Notes: generated by a model not told the origin, from the sequence alone. Positions 1-12,344 are shown, counted from the first letter of the stretch. The stretch: 64,000 nucleotides of DNA from Durusdinium trenchii (GCA_963970005.1 CAXAMN010003936.1:255983-319982); one strand, 5' to 3'. Translations and numbers: made by a program.

Positions 1-3000
1 GTCGAAGTCGACACCTTCAATCTCCTCGGAGTTGGACATGCCCGGGAGATGGTGGTGGTGTTCTGGGGGGGTTGGAGGGCTCCAAAGATGCTCCAGGCAA
101 AGTACGTGAGAATCATGCGACGCAGTGGGAGGACAAACAAGACCTTAACTTTAGATCTTTAGTGTGGGGAAGTTTTGGAAGTTCTGAATTCAAACGTGCT
201 ATCCTTAAAGAGCCAGATTCAGATTGATCGATTGCCAAGCCCAGAAGCTCAATGGACTTTGTTCAAAAGATTGATTTGTCCTTCGAATTCGACTTGGGAC
301 GCCAGTCGCACAGACAGAAAACATCCTGTCAAGCAGCCACGTTTGGGAGCTCTGGCATCTCTATCACCTTCTTGTTCACACCTCGAGTGCGCGACGGTCG
401 GGCGACCGTTGGGCGACCGTTGGGCGAGGCGGCGCGACCCGCGCGACGCGACGCGTTCGATCTGCAAGCCGCCGGCGTTCGTTCAGGTCTGCCATGATCA
501 GTCAATACGACTAAATACGGTCCAAGACCCTTGGTTCTCCGTCTCGCGACGCGGTGTAGTCCATTCGGATCCTTCGGATCCTGCGGATCCGAGTGGCCGT
601 ACTTCTCCAGGACTTCATCGCGCTTGGACGCCTTGTTGAAGACCACGAAGGCTCGCCCCACAGATTTCAGGCGCCTCAAGAAGTCCCCCAGGTGGAAATC
701 GCTTGGGTGACTGGAGGGTATAGCTTTTGCAGAATGCAAATCCACACAGGGTGTGATAGGCCCTGCTAGGCTGCTGGGGCCTCAGAAGCGATTGCTGAAT
801 GATCTGAATGAATGTCACCTACTATGTCACCTAATTATATAGTTAGAGGTCCAAAACCCGAGGATAGATCCGAATTTCTGCAGGGTGGCTCAGTCATGGC
901 GAATTCATGGCAAATAGCTTTGGCATCCTGCTATTCACCAATTCGTCAGCCCCCAGCGCTGCTTTGGCGTGTACTGGCCCTTCACCCCCAAGTCGCCCCA
1001 TCTTAGATTTCTAGTTCTCAACCGAGTTCCCTGGCAAAAAGAACTCCGCTTCACATCTGCTTCACCTCGCCCCACTCCCCAGCCACCCGGTGTTTTTGTC
1101 GGCCCAGGATCCCATCGTTGAACATCCGCTCGGTCTTCTCCTTATCCTCCGCTTGCTGCTTCTCCCATTCAAACATCCGGGACGTCCAACTCTTCCGCCC
1201 CTCGAAGGCACCGATCTGGAACTCCTGGAGCTCCACAGCCCGAAAAGAACCAACGAAAAGGACTGCCAGGGGCGTTCTCCAAATGGGATGACATCGCTTG
1301 ACACTCCCATTTGGATGATTCTGTTTTGGTGGACTCGCGGCAGGAACTGCTTCCAAAAGTTTTCTTTTCTCGTAGGACATCCATCGGACCTTCTCAGGAT
1401 TCTCAGGTCTCTATCGGACCCGCTCAGCAAGCGACGCGTCCCCGACACGACGCGTCGCGCGAATTGGCGTCGGCGAAGTCGCTTTCGCGCGAATGCGCCT
1501 TGTGGCGGGTGATGTTTGAGAGGATTGTCTCCACTTCCGTGCGCAAAGTGAAGTCCTGGATGGATAGATGTGGGCCCTCGCTAGTGGAAAAATATGGAAA
1601 GATATGTAAAAATGAAGACCAAAAATGAAAAGAGGACCTCCTCTTCCAGTGTTCTACCAATATTGTTTTCGGGTGGATGGGTTTTCTGCATATACGATCA
1701 AGGGAAGAGCGGAGTTGTGCCGAAGGTCCGAGAGGTCGTAGGCAATACTTACCCCGTGGATGTCGCCCTCGTCCAGCTCCATGTGTTGCCGGAGTTGCTT
1801 CTCCAGCATCTTCTGCAACTGGGCCTATGGCAACACGCCGATATTCTGCCAAGTCAGTTTCTCCAACGAAAAGAATGAGGGCACCTGCAAGCTAGTTATA
1901 GGCGGCAAGCACTTTCTTGCCACGCTGGCTACAAGGAGCTATCAAAAAGTTGCAGCAAGCAAACTCCAAGAATAGCAACAGGCCAAAGCAACACAAGCCG
2001 CAAGAAACCACATCCCCGACACGACAAGTAGCGAATAGCTGGAGAACTGACGAACCAGCTTGGGCAGCGAAAACTTGTTGGCGAGCTATCCGCAGAACAA
2101 ACAGAGGTCAAAGGCTCTCTGTGCCAAACTCTTTCCGTTCAAGCTGAGCCCTGCCTCATTCGTGGTGCTCGCTGGCAAGCCCGTCCTCAAGACAAAAAGA
2201 GAACACCCGTCCGTCGAGAAGGCACAACAAAGAAGCTTTTCCAATGTTCATGCATCCCAGAAGGAACCAGAACACCGAGACAGCACCAGTCTCAGGCCCC
2301 GTCAGCAACACGGCATAGTCCGAGCTGTCCACGTTCTGCTCATCGAACCAGGTGTAGAAATGGTAGCAACCTGGTTTACATCAGTCGCAGAAATGGATCA
2401 CAGTACAACACGTAGGTTCCCATGTTCCCACAATAGGGCTATATATAGAGGTTATCGGTTATCCTCGGTGTTGGAATTGCCAAATGTAGAAGTTGTGGGG
2501 AAATAGGGAAGGACTGAGTAAGCTTGAGGTAAATTGAAATTCAGAACTTCTGTGGCTGGTATCAACCCCAAAAGTGTGTTCCAAGGAACTGTAGCTCTGC
2601 TGCAACGACAGCACCTCAGTGTGGTCTCAACGCTGTGACAGCGCCTTCTTTGACTCCATTCGCTCACGTGACAGCGCCGTGCTGAGGGTGCCACAAAGAT
2701 GAAACCCCACATCGCACCTGGGAGCGCTCCCAAACACACCGAGCACCGGTCAGCTCATGAACACCGGTCCTTCAGAAACTTCATCTTTCGGACAAGAATG
2801 ATGCCTCCATGAGCGGTCTCATGCGGTTTCCATCTCCAAGGTCAACCCCAACAACACAGGGCATTCTTGCTCAAACACACTCAATGACCCTTTCGGCACT
2901 CGGTACTCCAGAAAGAATGGGGCACTCGGTACTACAAAGGGAATGGGGCACAGCCAGGGGCAACAGTTCTCTCAAACCCGGCATAAAATACTTAGCACAA

Positions 3001-4838
3001 AGCCTTGGTATAGGACCAGGACACCTGTTCGGGATCTCCTAGTGGAAAGGCCAACAGGAATACTTCCTTCTGCTGCCCTACCAGAGTGAAGAAGCAGCTT
3101 GATCGACATTCAACAGTTCACAGGCGGAACGGGTTGAAATCCGGAGCGCTCCGATCCATTCGGATCCCCTTTCCAGTACTGTACTCATAATGTCCCCCGA
3201 TGATCCCTGATGAGGGCCACCAATAAAGCCAGAGTGGCACAAGGTCCAAAAGCTATGCTCTGCGAAATCTTGCAGGGCCTCGGCCTAGGTGGCTCCATGG
3301 TGCTCCAAAAACTGCTGCCCAAATGTCGTGGCGACAGCTGAAGGCATGCAATCGAACGATCATTGACATGCAATCTAACGAAGCACTCATGCTAGCTTTT
3401 GGGAAGAAGACCCAGATCCTCCACGAAGGCCTTGCACCAACGGTCCGAACCCCCCAAAATCGAACCCCCCATGCGGCTCTCTTCGTCAGCACCGACCATT
3501 CCGGTGGCACACGTTCAGCCTACCACAAATCTCCAGCGGACCGCCGAGACCGCCGAGCGAAGGTATGACATCCCACCCAACACGATCAACTCCGGTGGAG
3601 ATGTAAAAGACTCCCAATGTAACCCCAATCCATTCCACCCGATCCAACTCTGATCTTCAAACAAGGCCCAGCCAGTGAACGTCATCGATGTTTCAGGCCC
3701 AACCCGTCCCGCTCATCCAGGCCACGCGCAGCTCCGGTGTGAAGTGCGCACATTTCACCAACGGTGAGAAAAGCACCTCTGCGCAAGCCCGGGAGCTCAG
3801 CAGAGGGTGCTCGGCCCACTGGAAGAACAAGGCACGACTCACCGTCCAAAGTGACCCTTTCAAAAGCCCCTCCCGAAGATGGTCAGATCAAATTAAGTCA
3901 GAGATCGGAGGGAAGACTTATGACTTATGGATATGAGCTGCGGATTGTCCAAATGGTTCAGATCAGTTCTCTCTGTCCTGCCCTGGATGAAGTGATGTTC
4001 CCCTTTCAGAGTTTGACCTCACCTACACAACACATGTCCCATGCATTTGGTATGGCCTTGAAATTAGCTAGCTAGCTCCCTTCATAGCCCATGGCGGGTC
4101 TTCGCTTGAAAAGAGTCTCCCAAGTTGCTAGGGGCTCCTGGCCTTACTACTAGGAGCAAGGACGCTACTAGGGGCTCCTGGCCTAGCTCTCGGGTCGCTC
4201 GCCTTCCAACCCCACCCAGGCCATCGGCGCCGCCCATGGCATCCCGGTGTCGTCTCCAAGGCACAGCTGGCGTCGTCTCTGACTTTTTGAAGGCATCCAG
4301 CATCTTATCCAAGATCACCTCCTGGTGCTGAAGCGTGTTCCAATGGATGGTCTCTTTCTCCGGTGGGGTAGATCGATCGGCAGTCCGGCGTTCGGCATCG
4401 CCAAATGCTGGGGTCGAAAGGAAGGGCGGAAGGGAGGGGAGGAGAAGAAGGATAGGACGGAAGCTGAGGAAGCTGCTTGATCTCTTGATCCAAATCCACA
4501 ACCTCGCAATATCTCTTATCCACCTGCCTCCTTCATTGGGAGGTACTTCTGGAGACCAGCAGGTGCGTAGAGCCTCGAGCCGATCTTGGTGGGTTTCTCT
4601 GGCCTACGAGCAGCAGCTCACACATCAAGACACGAGACCACTGATATGCTTCACCAAGCGGCATGCACATGCCTCGGTGGCACGTCGTCAGGCCCTTTCC
4701 CACCATGAATGCAACTAAAAACCACGAACGAATGGGAAGCATCGAACGCACGGCATCTGGCCATGGGGCAGGCCACGCAAACCAGCCCACAAAGTCCCAT
4801 ATGGAAAATCCGCTTGTAGTACAACGCCACGCCAACTC
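1..4838 (-). CDS. Probable TMEM63/OSCA/CSC1-like cation channel, partial multi-exon gene
   Basis: Six minus-strand exons can be read: 4762-4838 (hydrophobic, motif ALYYKRIFHMGLCGLVC), 2298-2370 (DEQNVDSSDYAVLLTG), 1753-1824 (ends at a clean GTAAGT donor; coiled-coil-like LQKMLEKQLRQHM), 1112-1224 (EWEKQQAEDKEKTER), 598-674 (VGRAFVVFNKASKRDEVL) and 1-62, which runs off the window. The pair 'SDYAVLLTG' followed later by 'GRAFVVF' is the pattern of the cytosolic RRM-like region of CSC1/OSCA channels, and the hydrophobic exon would fit the early membrane region. These proteins form mechanically or osmotically gated cation channels in membranes. Exons 1112-1224 and 598-674 agree in phase if a GA donor is used at 1112. 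At least one exon between 2298 and 1824 is missing, since the phases there do not match. Other exons probably lie in 2.4-4.7 kb. The family name is from motif recall only. Confidence 0.5.
2371..4761. other. Mostly intronic sequence, no secure exon
   Basis: This stretch separates two exons of the channel-like gene. A weak minus-strand coding candidate lies at about 4245-4370 (helical peptide with EVILDKMLDAF, GAG|GTGATC context and a possible GTCAGA donor). Copies of the CTACTAGGAGCAAG repeat occur at about 4127-4175. I see no other gene. Confidence 0.35.
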
Positions 4839-6215
4839 CTCCAGAGCTCAGGATGTGTGGGAACATGGTGGGCCGTTGCGTGGACCATTGTCAAACTTCT
4901 ACAACTTTTAAACTGTTTGCCTCAGAAAACGCCCTTTGGAGGGTCTTCAAGAGATATGGCACTTCCTTTGCTGAGGGGCCGGCTCTTAAGGAGTCGGGTC
5001 AATGGTGTCTTGAAGGGAACCTAATTGTAAACCCAAGCTGCCACAGCCATAAGTTATGGCTGTGAACGTCAAATGAGAATCATGGGCAAGCATGGTTGTG
5101 AAACCTGTGCTCAGTGGCTTAGTGCAAAGACCTTCCTTAACTAAGCCCCAGCCTGCAATGTCATCCTTCATCATGCTCACCTGGACCCGCTGCACCGGTG
5201 GGCGGGCGAAAAACACGCGCCCGGCTCGCGCGCCGTGTTCCACCGGTTTTGCGGCTCGCTGGGGCTCCCTGGCGCTCAAGTCGAACCACCGCCGCGGCGT
5301 CTTTTCGCTCGTCCGGTCCTCGGGGCGACGTCCGCCTAATGTGGGATCCGTCGCGCCGCGAACGACGCGGCGCAAATCCAGTCGAAGCACTTCCCACATC
5401 TAAGGTTCAACCTGGGCAGCCTTAGTGTAGATTACTGGTTTTCCTCCCATACGATGGAGATATGGATGTCCGGATGCCAGGTTGCTAACCCTTTTTGTTG
5501 CTCCTGTGGGCCTTGGTGAGTTCCTTTTTTCTCATCACCCATCGCGCATCCAAGGGGCCCACTTGTGCAGCTTGCACAAGCGCCGGTGCCGACGTGCCTC
5601 GATCATGTTGCGCAGGTTCTCGTCCTGAGTTCGGCCGAGTCCGTGCTGAGTCCGGGGAGTTGTTTGTGGATATGAACTATCTAAGAGTTCTGCATGTTCA
5701 TCTTTTCCTGTGCTTGTAGGGGCCCCTCACAGTGAAAGTTCCTTGGTTCTTGATTTCAGCCCATCTTGGCACCTCCCAACCAACTTCGACACATCCCGTC
5801 GAGGCTCGGCATGTTCGCTGCGATAGCCGCGGCAGTAGCAAATCAGCACCACCATCACCTCAGGCTTTGCGTGCCGCAGGCCGCGGGGATGATCTACTTG
5901 CACACTCAAGCCGTTGCTATAAGAGCACAACCGGAACCTTTCAATTCACGCAGCAGCAGTAGCACATCAAGAGCATGCCATAAATCATCACAAATCTGTT
6001 CTACTGGCATCTGGTGACACGCGAAGCTCACGCTCAGCTCGGCACCAGGAAAGCTATGAGAACCACCAGCACTTTCAAGACCTCGGGCGCCACTGAGTCC
6101 AAAGATGGATAAATTGCATGAATGAACCATCCAGGATGAAGGAAAGGGCGCTAAGGACAGCCTGCCACATGCATGTGTTCCACACCTTGCTCAGGCACCA
6201 TCATTGCATTGTTAC
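4839..6215. other. No secure gene; GC-rich patch and weak exon candidates
   Basis: A GC-rich block at 5190-5400 ends on the minus strand at a good donor (CCAG|GTGAGC near 5182), so it may hold an exon, but two frames are open and I cannot choose. A minus-strand hydrophobic peptide at about 6010-6100 (EVLKVLVVLIAFLV) could be a membrane segment. Neither is called. Confidence 0.3.
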
Positions 6216-9109
6216 TGCTGGCACGTTCTTGGCCAACCTGCTAGCTGCTAGCTGCATCCAGCTCATACCCGTCTCGCATATGCCATGCGCCCCTCTCAAC
6301 ATCCCACTCTCGACGTCCGGGCCCCACACCGTGGCGCTAATCCCATGGGCATCCATGTAAAAGGTGCAACGATCATGTTCAAGGACAAAGCCTCGAGGAA
6401 GGTGAGATTGAGATGTGAAAGTCCAATCCTGGTTGAAATCTCCTCATACACTTTCATGTTGAGAGGTTGGTTGACAGAAACCACACTGAGTGTACCCAAG
6501 CCAATCGATTGTACATATGTGATGCAAAACTATGTTGATGACTGTGAGCACCTGCTCCAAGTGACACTTGGGAGTTGATAATAACTCCTTGATTGGCCAC
6601 TTGTAAAAACAACCCTTCTGGCGTTGTCCAAACCTTTCGGGAAAGATCCGCGATTGGGTCCACAAAAGGAAATCCGGCATCTACTGTTCTATCAGGAACA
6701 ATGGACGCTACTAGGAGCAAAGGGCATCGCTACTAGGAGCAAGGGCCTTACTACTAGGAACAAGAAGCTAGTAGAAACAATAAGTAAATAGNNNNNNNNN
6801 NTAGAAACAATAAGTAAATAGAAACAATAAGCTACTAGGAACAAGTGCATCGCTTCTAGTGACAAGTGCCTTACTACTAGGAACAAGAAGCTAGTAGAAA
6901 CAATAAGTAAATAGAAACAATAAGCTACTAGGAACAAGTGCATCGCTTCTAGTGACAAGTGCCTTACTACTAGGAACAAGAAGCTAGTCGAAACAATAAG
7001 TAAATAGAATTTGCGATCAGTACCTCAACATCACATGGACACTCCAGCGATCCGCCGGCTCGCCACTCCGACCGCTTCGCCCGGGCGCGAGAAAGGCGCC
7101 TGGGAAGCACTCTTTGCACTCCGTGTGCGACGTGCAGTAGCGGCAGCCTGCGGAAAACAACGCTGATGCCTGATTTCTACATGCTATATATAGTTGCCAA
7201 ATTCCACATGACCTGCCCCTTGCTGGTGGCCGTTTGTCAACCAATGTGCCCATCAACCATCCCAATTCATGTTCGAATTCAAGAACCTTTGGACATGTCC
7301 CACTCCATTGGTTCATTTATTCTTGCAGAAGTCTAAGTTCCAAACATCTGCCGAGCCTAGCACGGAACAAGGCGTGCAAAGTTTGAGCTCAAAATCCGGC
7401 CGAGCATGGCCAGGGCTATATTCAGCGCACTCCTTCACAAGGCATTGCAAATGGATCGGGCCCCAGAGATATCTCAAGAGCTTGGGTATCGATGGAATGG
7501 TCTTCACCCTATACACCATTTATGGGCAACTCTGTCAAATCTGAATCATGTTTCTGCGGAAAAAATCTGCGGCGAACGAGCGGAGACTCCTCTGGAGTCA
7601 CGCACGTGAAAATGCACGGAAAACTTGGACTGGCAGCAACCATGGGGCAAGAGTCCTTAGTTGACAGTGCTGTTTGGCACCAAAATGTTTTTAGAAATAC
7701 CTGTAGGAAGTTCATATAGTTGTGAAAAATTCTGAATGGATCATCAGTAACGTTAAGGTCACGTCCGAAATCTCATTCCATGTAGGCAAGGGCATCCATG
7801 GTCAGTCACGCGCTGGACCGCATGACATGACTTGACATGCATTCAAGGCGTGTCAGTCAAGGCACTGGACACCGGATTTGCGTGTAGCTCATGGTGCAGT
7901 TGGTGTATTGTTCCACCCAGCACTCGGCGGTCTTTCCTTTCGGAGGAACGAAACCTGACAACCGCATACAACCACTCGGCTCGGCTTGTCACAGCAAAAC
8001 AAGTGACACACCCACAGCGTATCACTCAGCCAGGCAACCATCCGATGTTTCCACTGCAGAAGCCCCGCATGCACCTTCCAGCTTGTCGATCATCCTCAGC
8101 AAAAGTTCCATCTCTTCCATGTGTCCACGCGCTCTTGCATATACATTCTGTGCTCCAAGCCTACGAAACCCTGCCAAGATGCTGTACAGCACTCTTAGTT
8201 GCGGCTTCAATCACATCCTCCCACCAGCTCACACACCACAAAACCACTGGTTTTTTCAAAAACAATTCGTCGAAGCACTGGCCTTCAGCCCATCTTTCTC
8301 ATGTGCCGCTGAAGCAACCGCTGTCAGCACCCACCATTTCCCCGGCATCACGTGCGCCCCGGCTCTATCCCCGGCCCTTTGTCAGCCACAAGCTTTGAGC
8401 CAAAGCACTCCCCGTGAATAAACTGAAGGATTTTACATTTTGGATGTTGAAGGTTAGTGTGTTTTACTTGTTGCAATGTTCTAAATAACTTTGGCCAGTC
8501 AACTGTTTTTTTGATGTGCATACACGTCAAGTAACACCCCAGCAGCTTTGTCGCGCTGTGCCACTGCCCAGTTCAACGGCCTTGAGTTTCCCTGCGCGCT
8601 TCGAAGTTTCCCATAGCCTTGCCTTTCCGGGCCGACTTATCCGCGGATTGAAGGAAACCCCGCAAATACATACATCTATTACCAAGAATGGGGGATATGA
8701 TATACATGATGCATCCCACACAGGTCTTGAAGCATCTCCTCAGAGTTTTCATGCATGCGTCACAGGATGCTCTGGCATTCTACTGCCTCTAATGGGTTGC
8801 TTGCCATCCCATGCAAAAACGCGAGAACTGCCTGGAACTACACCACCACAACAATGCAACAGAACGGATGCTCACGCCCACAGCGATTTGCACCTGGGCT
8901 ATCATCAGCTGGTCTTCCCGGGGTCGGTCATGCCTTAATTTGACACTAAACTGGGAGAACCCAAATTTCCCATTGCACCCGTGCAAGAACGAGGTTTGGT
9001 GTTTACCTAGCATTCAGCCGCTTCAAACGCGTACTGTCGCCTTCATCCGTGTCACAAACGAAATTGTTTCTATGAAAGGTTTCCATGAATTTCACAGGCA
9101 AAACCGCTC
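6216..9109 (-). CDS. Unrecognised multi-exon gene, four phase-matched exons
   Basis: Exons in order on the minus strand are 9007-9109, 8075-8160, 7043-7147 and 6216-6391. Each has an AG acceptor and a donor: GTAAAC, GTGCAT, GTGTCC and GTAACA. All three junctions keep the reading frame (split codons rebuild R, G and S). The peptide has a helical part (HMEEMELLLRMIDKLE), a cysteine cluster (CRYCTSHTECKEC, CxxC-type and possibly metal-binding), and a 58-residue segment containing CTFYMDAHGISATVWGP. I do not recognise the family. Further exons probably lie on both sides; a candidate at 8527-8640 (AVAQRDKAAGVLLDVY) was not included because its borders are unclear. It could be the upstream part of the channel-like gene to the left, but nothing proves that. 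Confidence 0.5.
6706..7008. repeat. 93-bp tandem repeat of the CTACTAG/GCATCGCT family, with a gap
   Basis: Two long units start at 6831 and 6924, 93 bp apart and nearly identical. They are built from shorter blocks: CTACTAGGAACAAG, GCATCGCTTCTAG, and GAAACAATAAGTAAATA. More degenerate blocks precede them from 6706. A run of 10 N interrupts the array. Related blocks occur near 4127, 19.3 kb and 46.3 kb. Confidence 0.85.
6792..6801. other. Assembly gap (10 N)
   Basis: Ten N inside the 93-bp tandem repeat. The repeat probably broke the assembly, so the true copy number is unknown. Confidence 0.99.
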
Positions 9110-9766
9110 CTGATGCTTCTGAGCCCCACGCCATCCTCCAGTAACTGAATCTCGAGAAATGTGGCCTGCATGTCTGGGTGAGTTGGTGTTGGACTGCCCG
9201 TGACGGAGCGACATGGACGTGAAGGGACTGTCCAAAAGCACATTCGCAGCGCAAGATGTTGTGCGAAAACGTTGCTTTGCAACCTTTGAATCATACCTAC
9301 AACTAGGCAAGCTAGTGAAACGCCAACCATGACAACTCCAAGGTTTGCCGCCGCACTCCGGACAGCCAGATTTTGTTGTTGTGTTTTCACGGTCCATACT
9401 TCAGGTCACCCTGCGGGAGTGGGGTAGTGGCCTGCCTGTTGCCGGGGGAGCAACCCGGACAATCGAAACAAAACAAAAAATCACAAAACTATAAATATGG
9501 AAAAAACGAAAAAGGAACAACAAGCGCAACAAGAGACTCGGTGGTTCGCGACAATTAGTGAAGGAAACGATGTGGAAAACCAGTAACAAGGAATGGGGAC
9601 GGAGATGGGGTCAATGAAAAACATGGAGTCCTTACAGAAGTACACACACCAAAGACTGACAGACCAAAACAAAACTAACATCGTCGACTGCAAATGGGCA
9701 CAGGTGATTTCAAGTGGGCACAGCGAAACAAAACAACGGAGGTAATGTTCGAAGTAGCCCGACGGT
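9110..9766. other. No secure gene
   Basis: Between the rightmost exon of the unrecognised gene and the first retroelement fragment. Minus-strand frames around 9130-9390 are open but show no convincing splice pair. The stretch 9460-9640 is A-rich on the plus strand. Confidence 0.3.
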
Positions 9767-9885
9767 GTGGCCGCGGCACGAACACCTGAAGCAAAAGCCT
9801 ACATCATAGTTTGCATGGACGACCTACTATTCCTTGGAGAATACCAATTCGTGGACAAATTTTTCGTCAAGATCATTTTCACTTC
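9767..9885 (+). pseudogene. Reverse transcriptase motif-C fragment of a copia-like element
   Basis: The plus-strand peptide around 9785-9885 reads AYIIVCMDDLLFLGEYQF. This matches the catalytic strand of Ty1/copia reverse transcriptases (aromatic-x-DD followed by a hydrophobic LLxxG strand), with MDD in place of the usual VDD. No RT sequence is recognisable on either side, so it is a short relic. It lies on the opposite strand to the relics just to its right, so it comes from a separate insertion. Confidence 0.5.
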
Positions 9886-10036
9886 ATTTCATGCCGGGGG
9901 CGCGCAACAACAAACATTCCAATGGGCCTGTTTCTTCAACGGAACAAAGCTGAAGGAAACGAGGTCCGGCGTCCGGTGCGCGAAAAAACCTGATCACGAG
10001 CGCAAGAATTAGTAAACGCATGTTCCGCTCGTGCTA

Positions 10037-10690
10037 TCATTCCGACCACGTGTTGTGGTCATGTTCCGCTCGTTGTTGTCCAACGCCCCGCGGTGTCCAG
10101 TGGCTATGACACATCCCTCCCTGTTCTTTGTTGCTTTGCTGCACTTTGTTGTGCAACTGCATCATCTTTTTGTTATGGCCTAGCCGTGGTAAAACCTGTC
10201 TGTTCCGTTCCACCACGCCCAAAAGGGCTGCAGGCACCACTGGCTCAAGCTCCAAGGTCTCTGTACCACGCACCCAAAGCCGAGGGGTTCCCGCACGTGT
10301 TCGTGGGCCCGAAATGGTATTTGGTTGCGTCTCTGCCTGTGCCTGCGCTGCTGCCGGTTCTGGCAGAGCCTGTCGCTCCTCCGCAATCGGCGCCGGCGAA
10401 TGATGGCCGGGCGCATCCACAGTCCTAGGGTGAACACGATCAACATGCCCAACAAGAGCAAAAGGTTGAAAACGTCGATGTCCTCTTTTTGGCCTGACTG
10501 CCCACGCACTCCCTGGATCTGACAGGCGGCGTGAGCACCGCACAAGTGCAGATTTCCTTGGCTCCATGGTCTTCCACTGGGTCGGTGGATTTTCCTTGAG
10601 CGTCTTCACCATGCCCTTCTTCGATTCTGCGGTTCCTGCCGCCGCTTCTGCAGCTGTCAGTCCCCAAGATGGCAGTGCTTCTTGGACCCC
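10037..10690 (-). pseudogene. Downstream tail of the copia-like relic, with a possible membrane helix
   Basis: The open frame 10037-10804 carries the RNase H end and then a low-complexity, Arg/Pro/Gln-rich tail. In a second frame (10180-10545) there is a strongly hydrophobic stretch, VFNLLLLLGMLIVFTLGLW, followed by an arginine-rich run, which looks like a transmembrane helix. Decay makes the true frame uncertain. A C-terminal membrane helix is not a usual part of copia Pol, so this may be a lineage feature or chance. Confidence 0.35.
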
Positions 10691-11265
10691 CTTTCCCGTC
10701 TCGGGATGTTTGGCGAGGAAGTTGGCAATGGTCATGGTGCCTTTCACTTTGCGCAGTTGCAGTTGCCCAGCCTGCACGACCCCTTGGACGTAGAACTCGC
10801 ACACCTCGAGATGTCGGAATTTATTTTTTGGCCCGATCCGCTTGGCCGCCGTCAGGACACGCGGAAGTTTTCGGTCGCAAACCCCTTGAGGAAGATGGCC
10901 TCTCGAGCAGCGCGGCTCATCCCACAGAGCTCAGCATAATCAGGTGAAATCAGGTGAACACGTGGCTGGTAGCCTCAGCTGCGTCTGAGTGGGGGCGGTC
11001 GCACCGCGAAAATACGTTAAGGAGGGCATCAGTGGACCTTCTGTCCTCGGGCCATCCAGCCCAACCGCTGTCGCTGCACAGCTCACCGGCAAGGCGTTGG
11101 TGCCCGTCGGGATCCAACACTGGTACCCGCACCACGTTTGCATGACTCGCTGTGCGGCGTGCCCGCTTTGTCACCGCGTGGACAACATCCCTTCGGTCAG
11201 CTGAACAGGTAAATGCCACTGGCCACAGCCGATCCAAAGCGCTTAGCCCACTCTTCGGTCAGTGG
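10690..11265 (-). pseudogene. Decayed copia-like Pol: connection region and RNase H
   Basis: Pieces in several frames follow the order of copia Pol. At 11200-11265: FGSAVASGIYL. At 11130-11205: SADRRDVVHAV (connection region). At 11031-11081: LCSDSGWAGWPEDRRST, matching the RNase H 'DSDWAG.....RRST' strand. At about 10860-10935: AELCGMSRAAREAIFLKG, the acidic helix. At 10690-10830: RHLEVCEFYVQG and KVKGTMTIANFLAKH, the RNase H end. At least three frame changes and one stop (near 10850) break it. The catalytic D/E pattern of RNase H is partly kept. It is certainly non-functional as read. Confidence 0.7.
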
Positions 11266-11441
11266 AGTGTCCTAAGGTCAAGTTTGTGCGATGGAACTGG
11301 CATTTTTTCTCTTCGATTCCGACGGCGACATATTTTGCGCGTGGCAGGATTGTTCCCGGTTCTCGACTCGTCGCACCACGACTGCTCCTTCGGCCTCTGG
11401 AGGTCGGGGAGTCAAACTGCCCTGGCGATCCAAAAGCAGCA

Positions 11442-11906
11442 TCAAAGGCTGAAGGATCTGAAGGGCAGCAGGCTGACACGCAGCAAGCCCCAGCGACCCC
11501 AGTGTCCACAGGTAACATCCCCGTTGCTCGGGCTGGAGTTCCTTGCGCCGAGCATGGGGGTGCGGCCGCCATCAGAGACGTCGCAAACATTCTGCCTGGA
11601 TACAGACGGCGGCGCGTGAGGCTGAGGTCGGTCCTCGCGCTTGGAGCTGCGAGGCGCAGGGGCCGACAGACAGGTATAGCTGGCGGCGTCATCAGCAACA
11701 GCATTGATACCGCCTGACTTGCCCTTCTGGCCGGTTCCCTTACCTTTCGCGCTTTGCCCCTTTGCACTACTCCGCATTATCCCAGCTTTGGTCCACCGTG
11801 CGCCGTGCCGCCAGCACATAGGGCAATGCTCTTTGTCCTCATTTTCCCGGTCCCTGTTTTTTATGTGTTTTGTCCTTTCCTTTGCGTTGGGGTTTCGGCT
11901 TGCCAC
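11442..11906 (-). pseudogene. Possible gag fragment of the same relic
   Basis: The minus-strand open frame has a CPMCWRHG cysteine/histidine patch, then a Lys/Gly-rich run (KGKGTGQKGKSGG) and a short INAVAD segment. In dinoflagellate copia-like elements a basic Gly/Lys linker of this kind sits between the zinc knuckle and the protease. No integrase or RT lies between this piece and the RNase H relic to the left, so if they belong together the element has lost most of its pol by internal deletion. Confidence 0.35.
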
Positions 11907-12074
11907 GTTCCCCTTTGACCTTCCTTTCCTCCTTTCCCCCTATCTTTGATTTGGGCCCCAGTCAGCCCTCCGCGACGCCAGCATACGACCCAGTGGGCAC
12001 CCAGACTTGTTTGGCCTGAAAGTAGGAAACTGCCACGGTTCCTGCCTGCTGGTTGTCCTTATAGTCCCCACCTG

Positions 12075-12344
12075 TCAGGTGAGGCGCCCCGCCCAGGGCG
12101 CGATGTCACGCTGGTGTCGCCTGTCAACGTCCCCCATCCCCGCTGCGTGTGGGAACCCGTGGCCGCCCTTCATGATGTGACCTCGTAGAAACGGCACGAG
12201 TTCCAATTTGCGTGGGTTTGGCCCCACTGTGGCTACAATACCGTCAGCTCTGTACCCCAAAGAGTTTGCAATTGAAATGGTATCAAGTTCCTCACGAACT
12301 ATAAACCCAAGCTTTTGGAGATGCTCAACAACGGTGTCCCTCAA
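12075..12344 (-). pseudogene. Reverse transcriptase thumb-like fragment, second retroelement type
   Basis: The 89-residue frame begins with VVEHLQKLGFIVREE and continues with SLGYRADGIVATVGPNP and RKLELV. This resembles the stretch after the catalytic site in DIRS-like and related RTs: a 'LGY..DG' strand followed by a proline and a basic helix. It does not match the copia relic on either side, so a second element type is inferred. Family identity is from pattern recall. Confidence 0.4.

Noticed and set aside
329..745. 138-codon minus-strand frame taken as one protein
   Set aside because: Only 598-674 is exon-like; the rest crosses low-complexity GGATCC-type repeats and a donor site.
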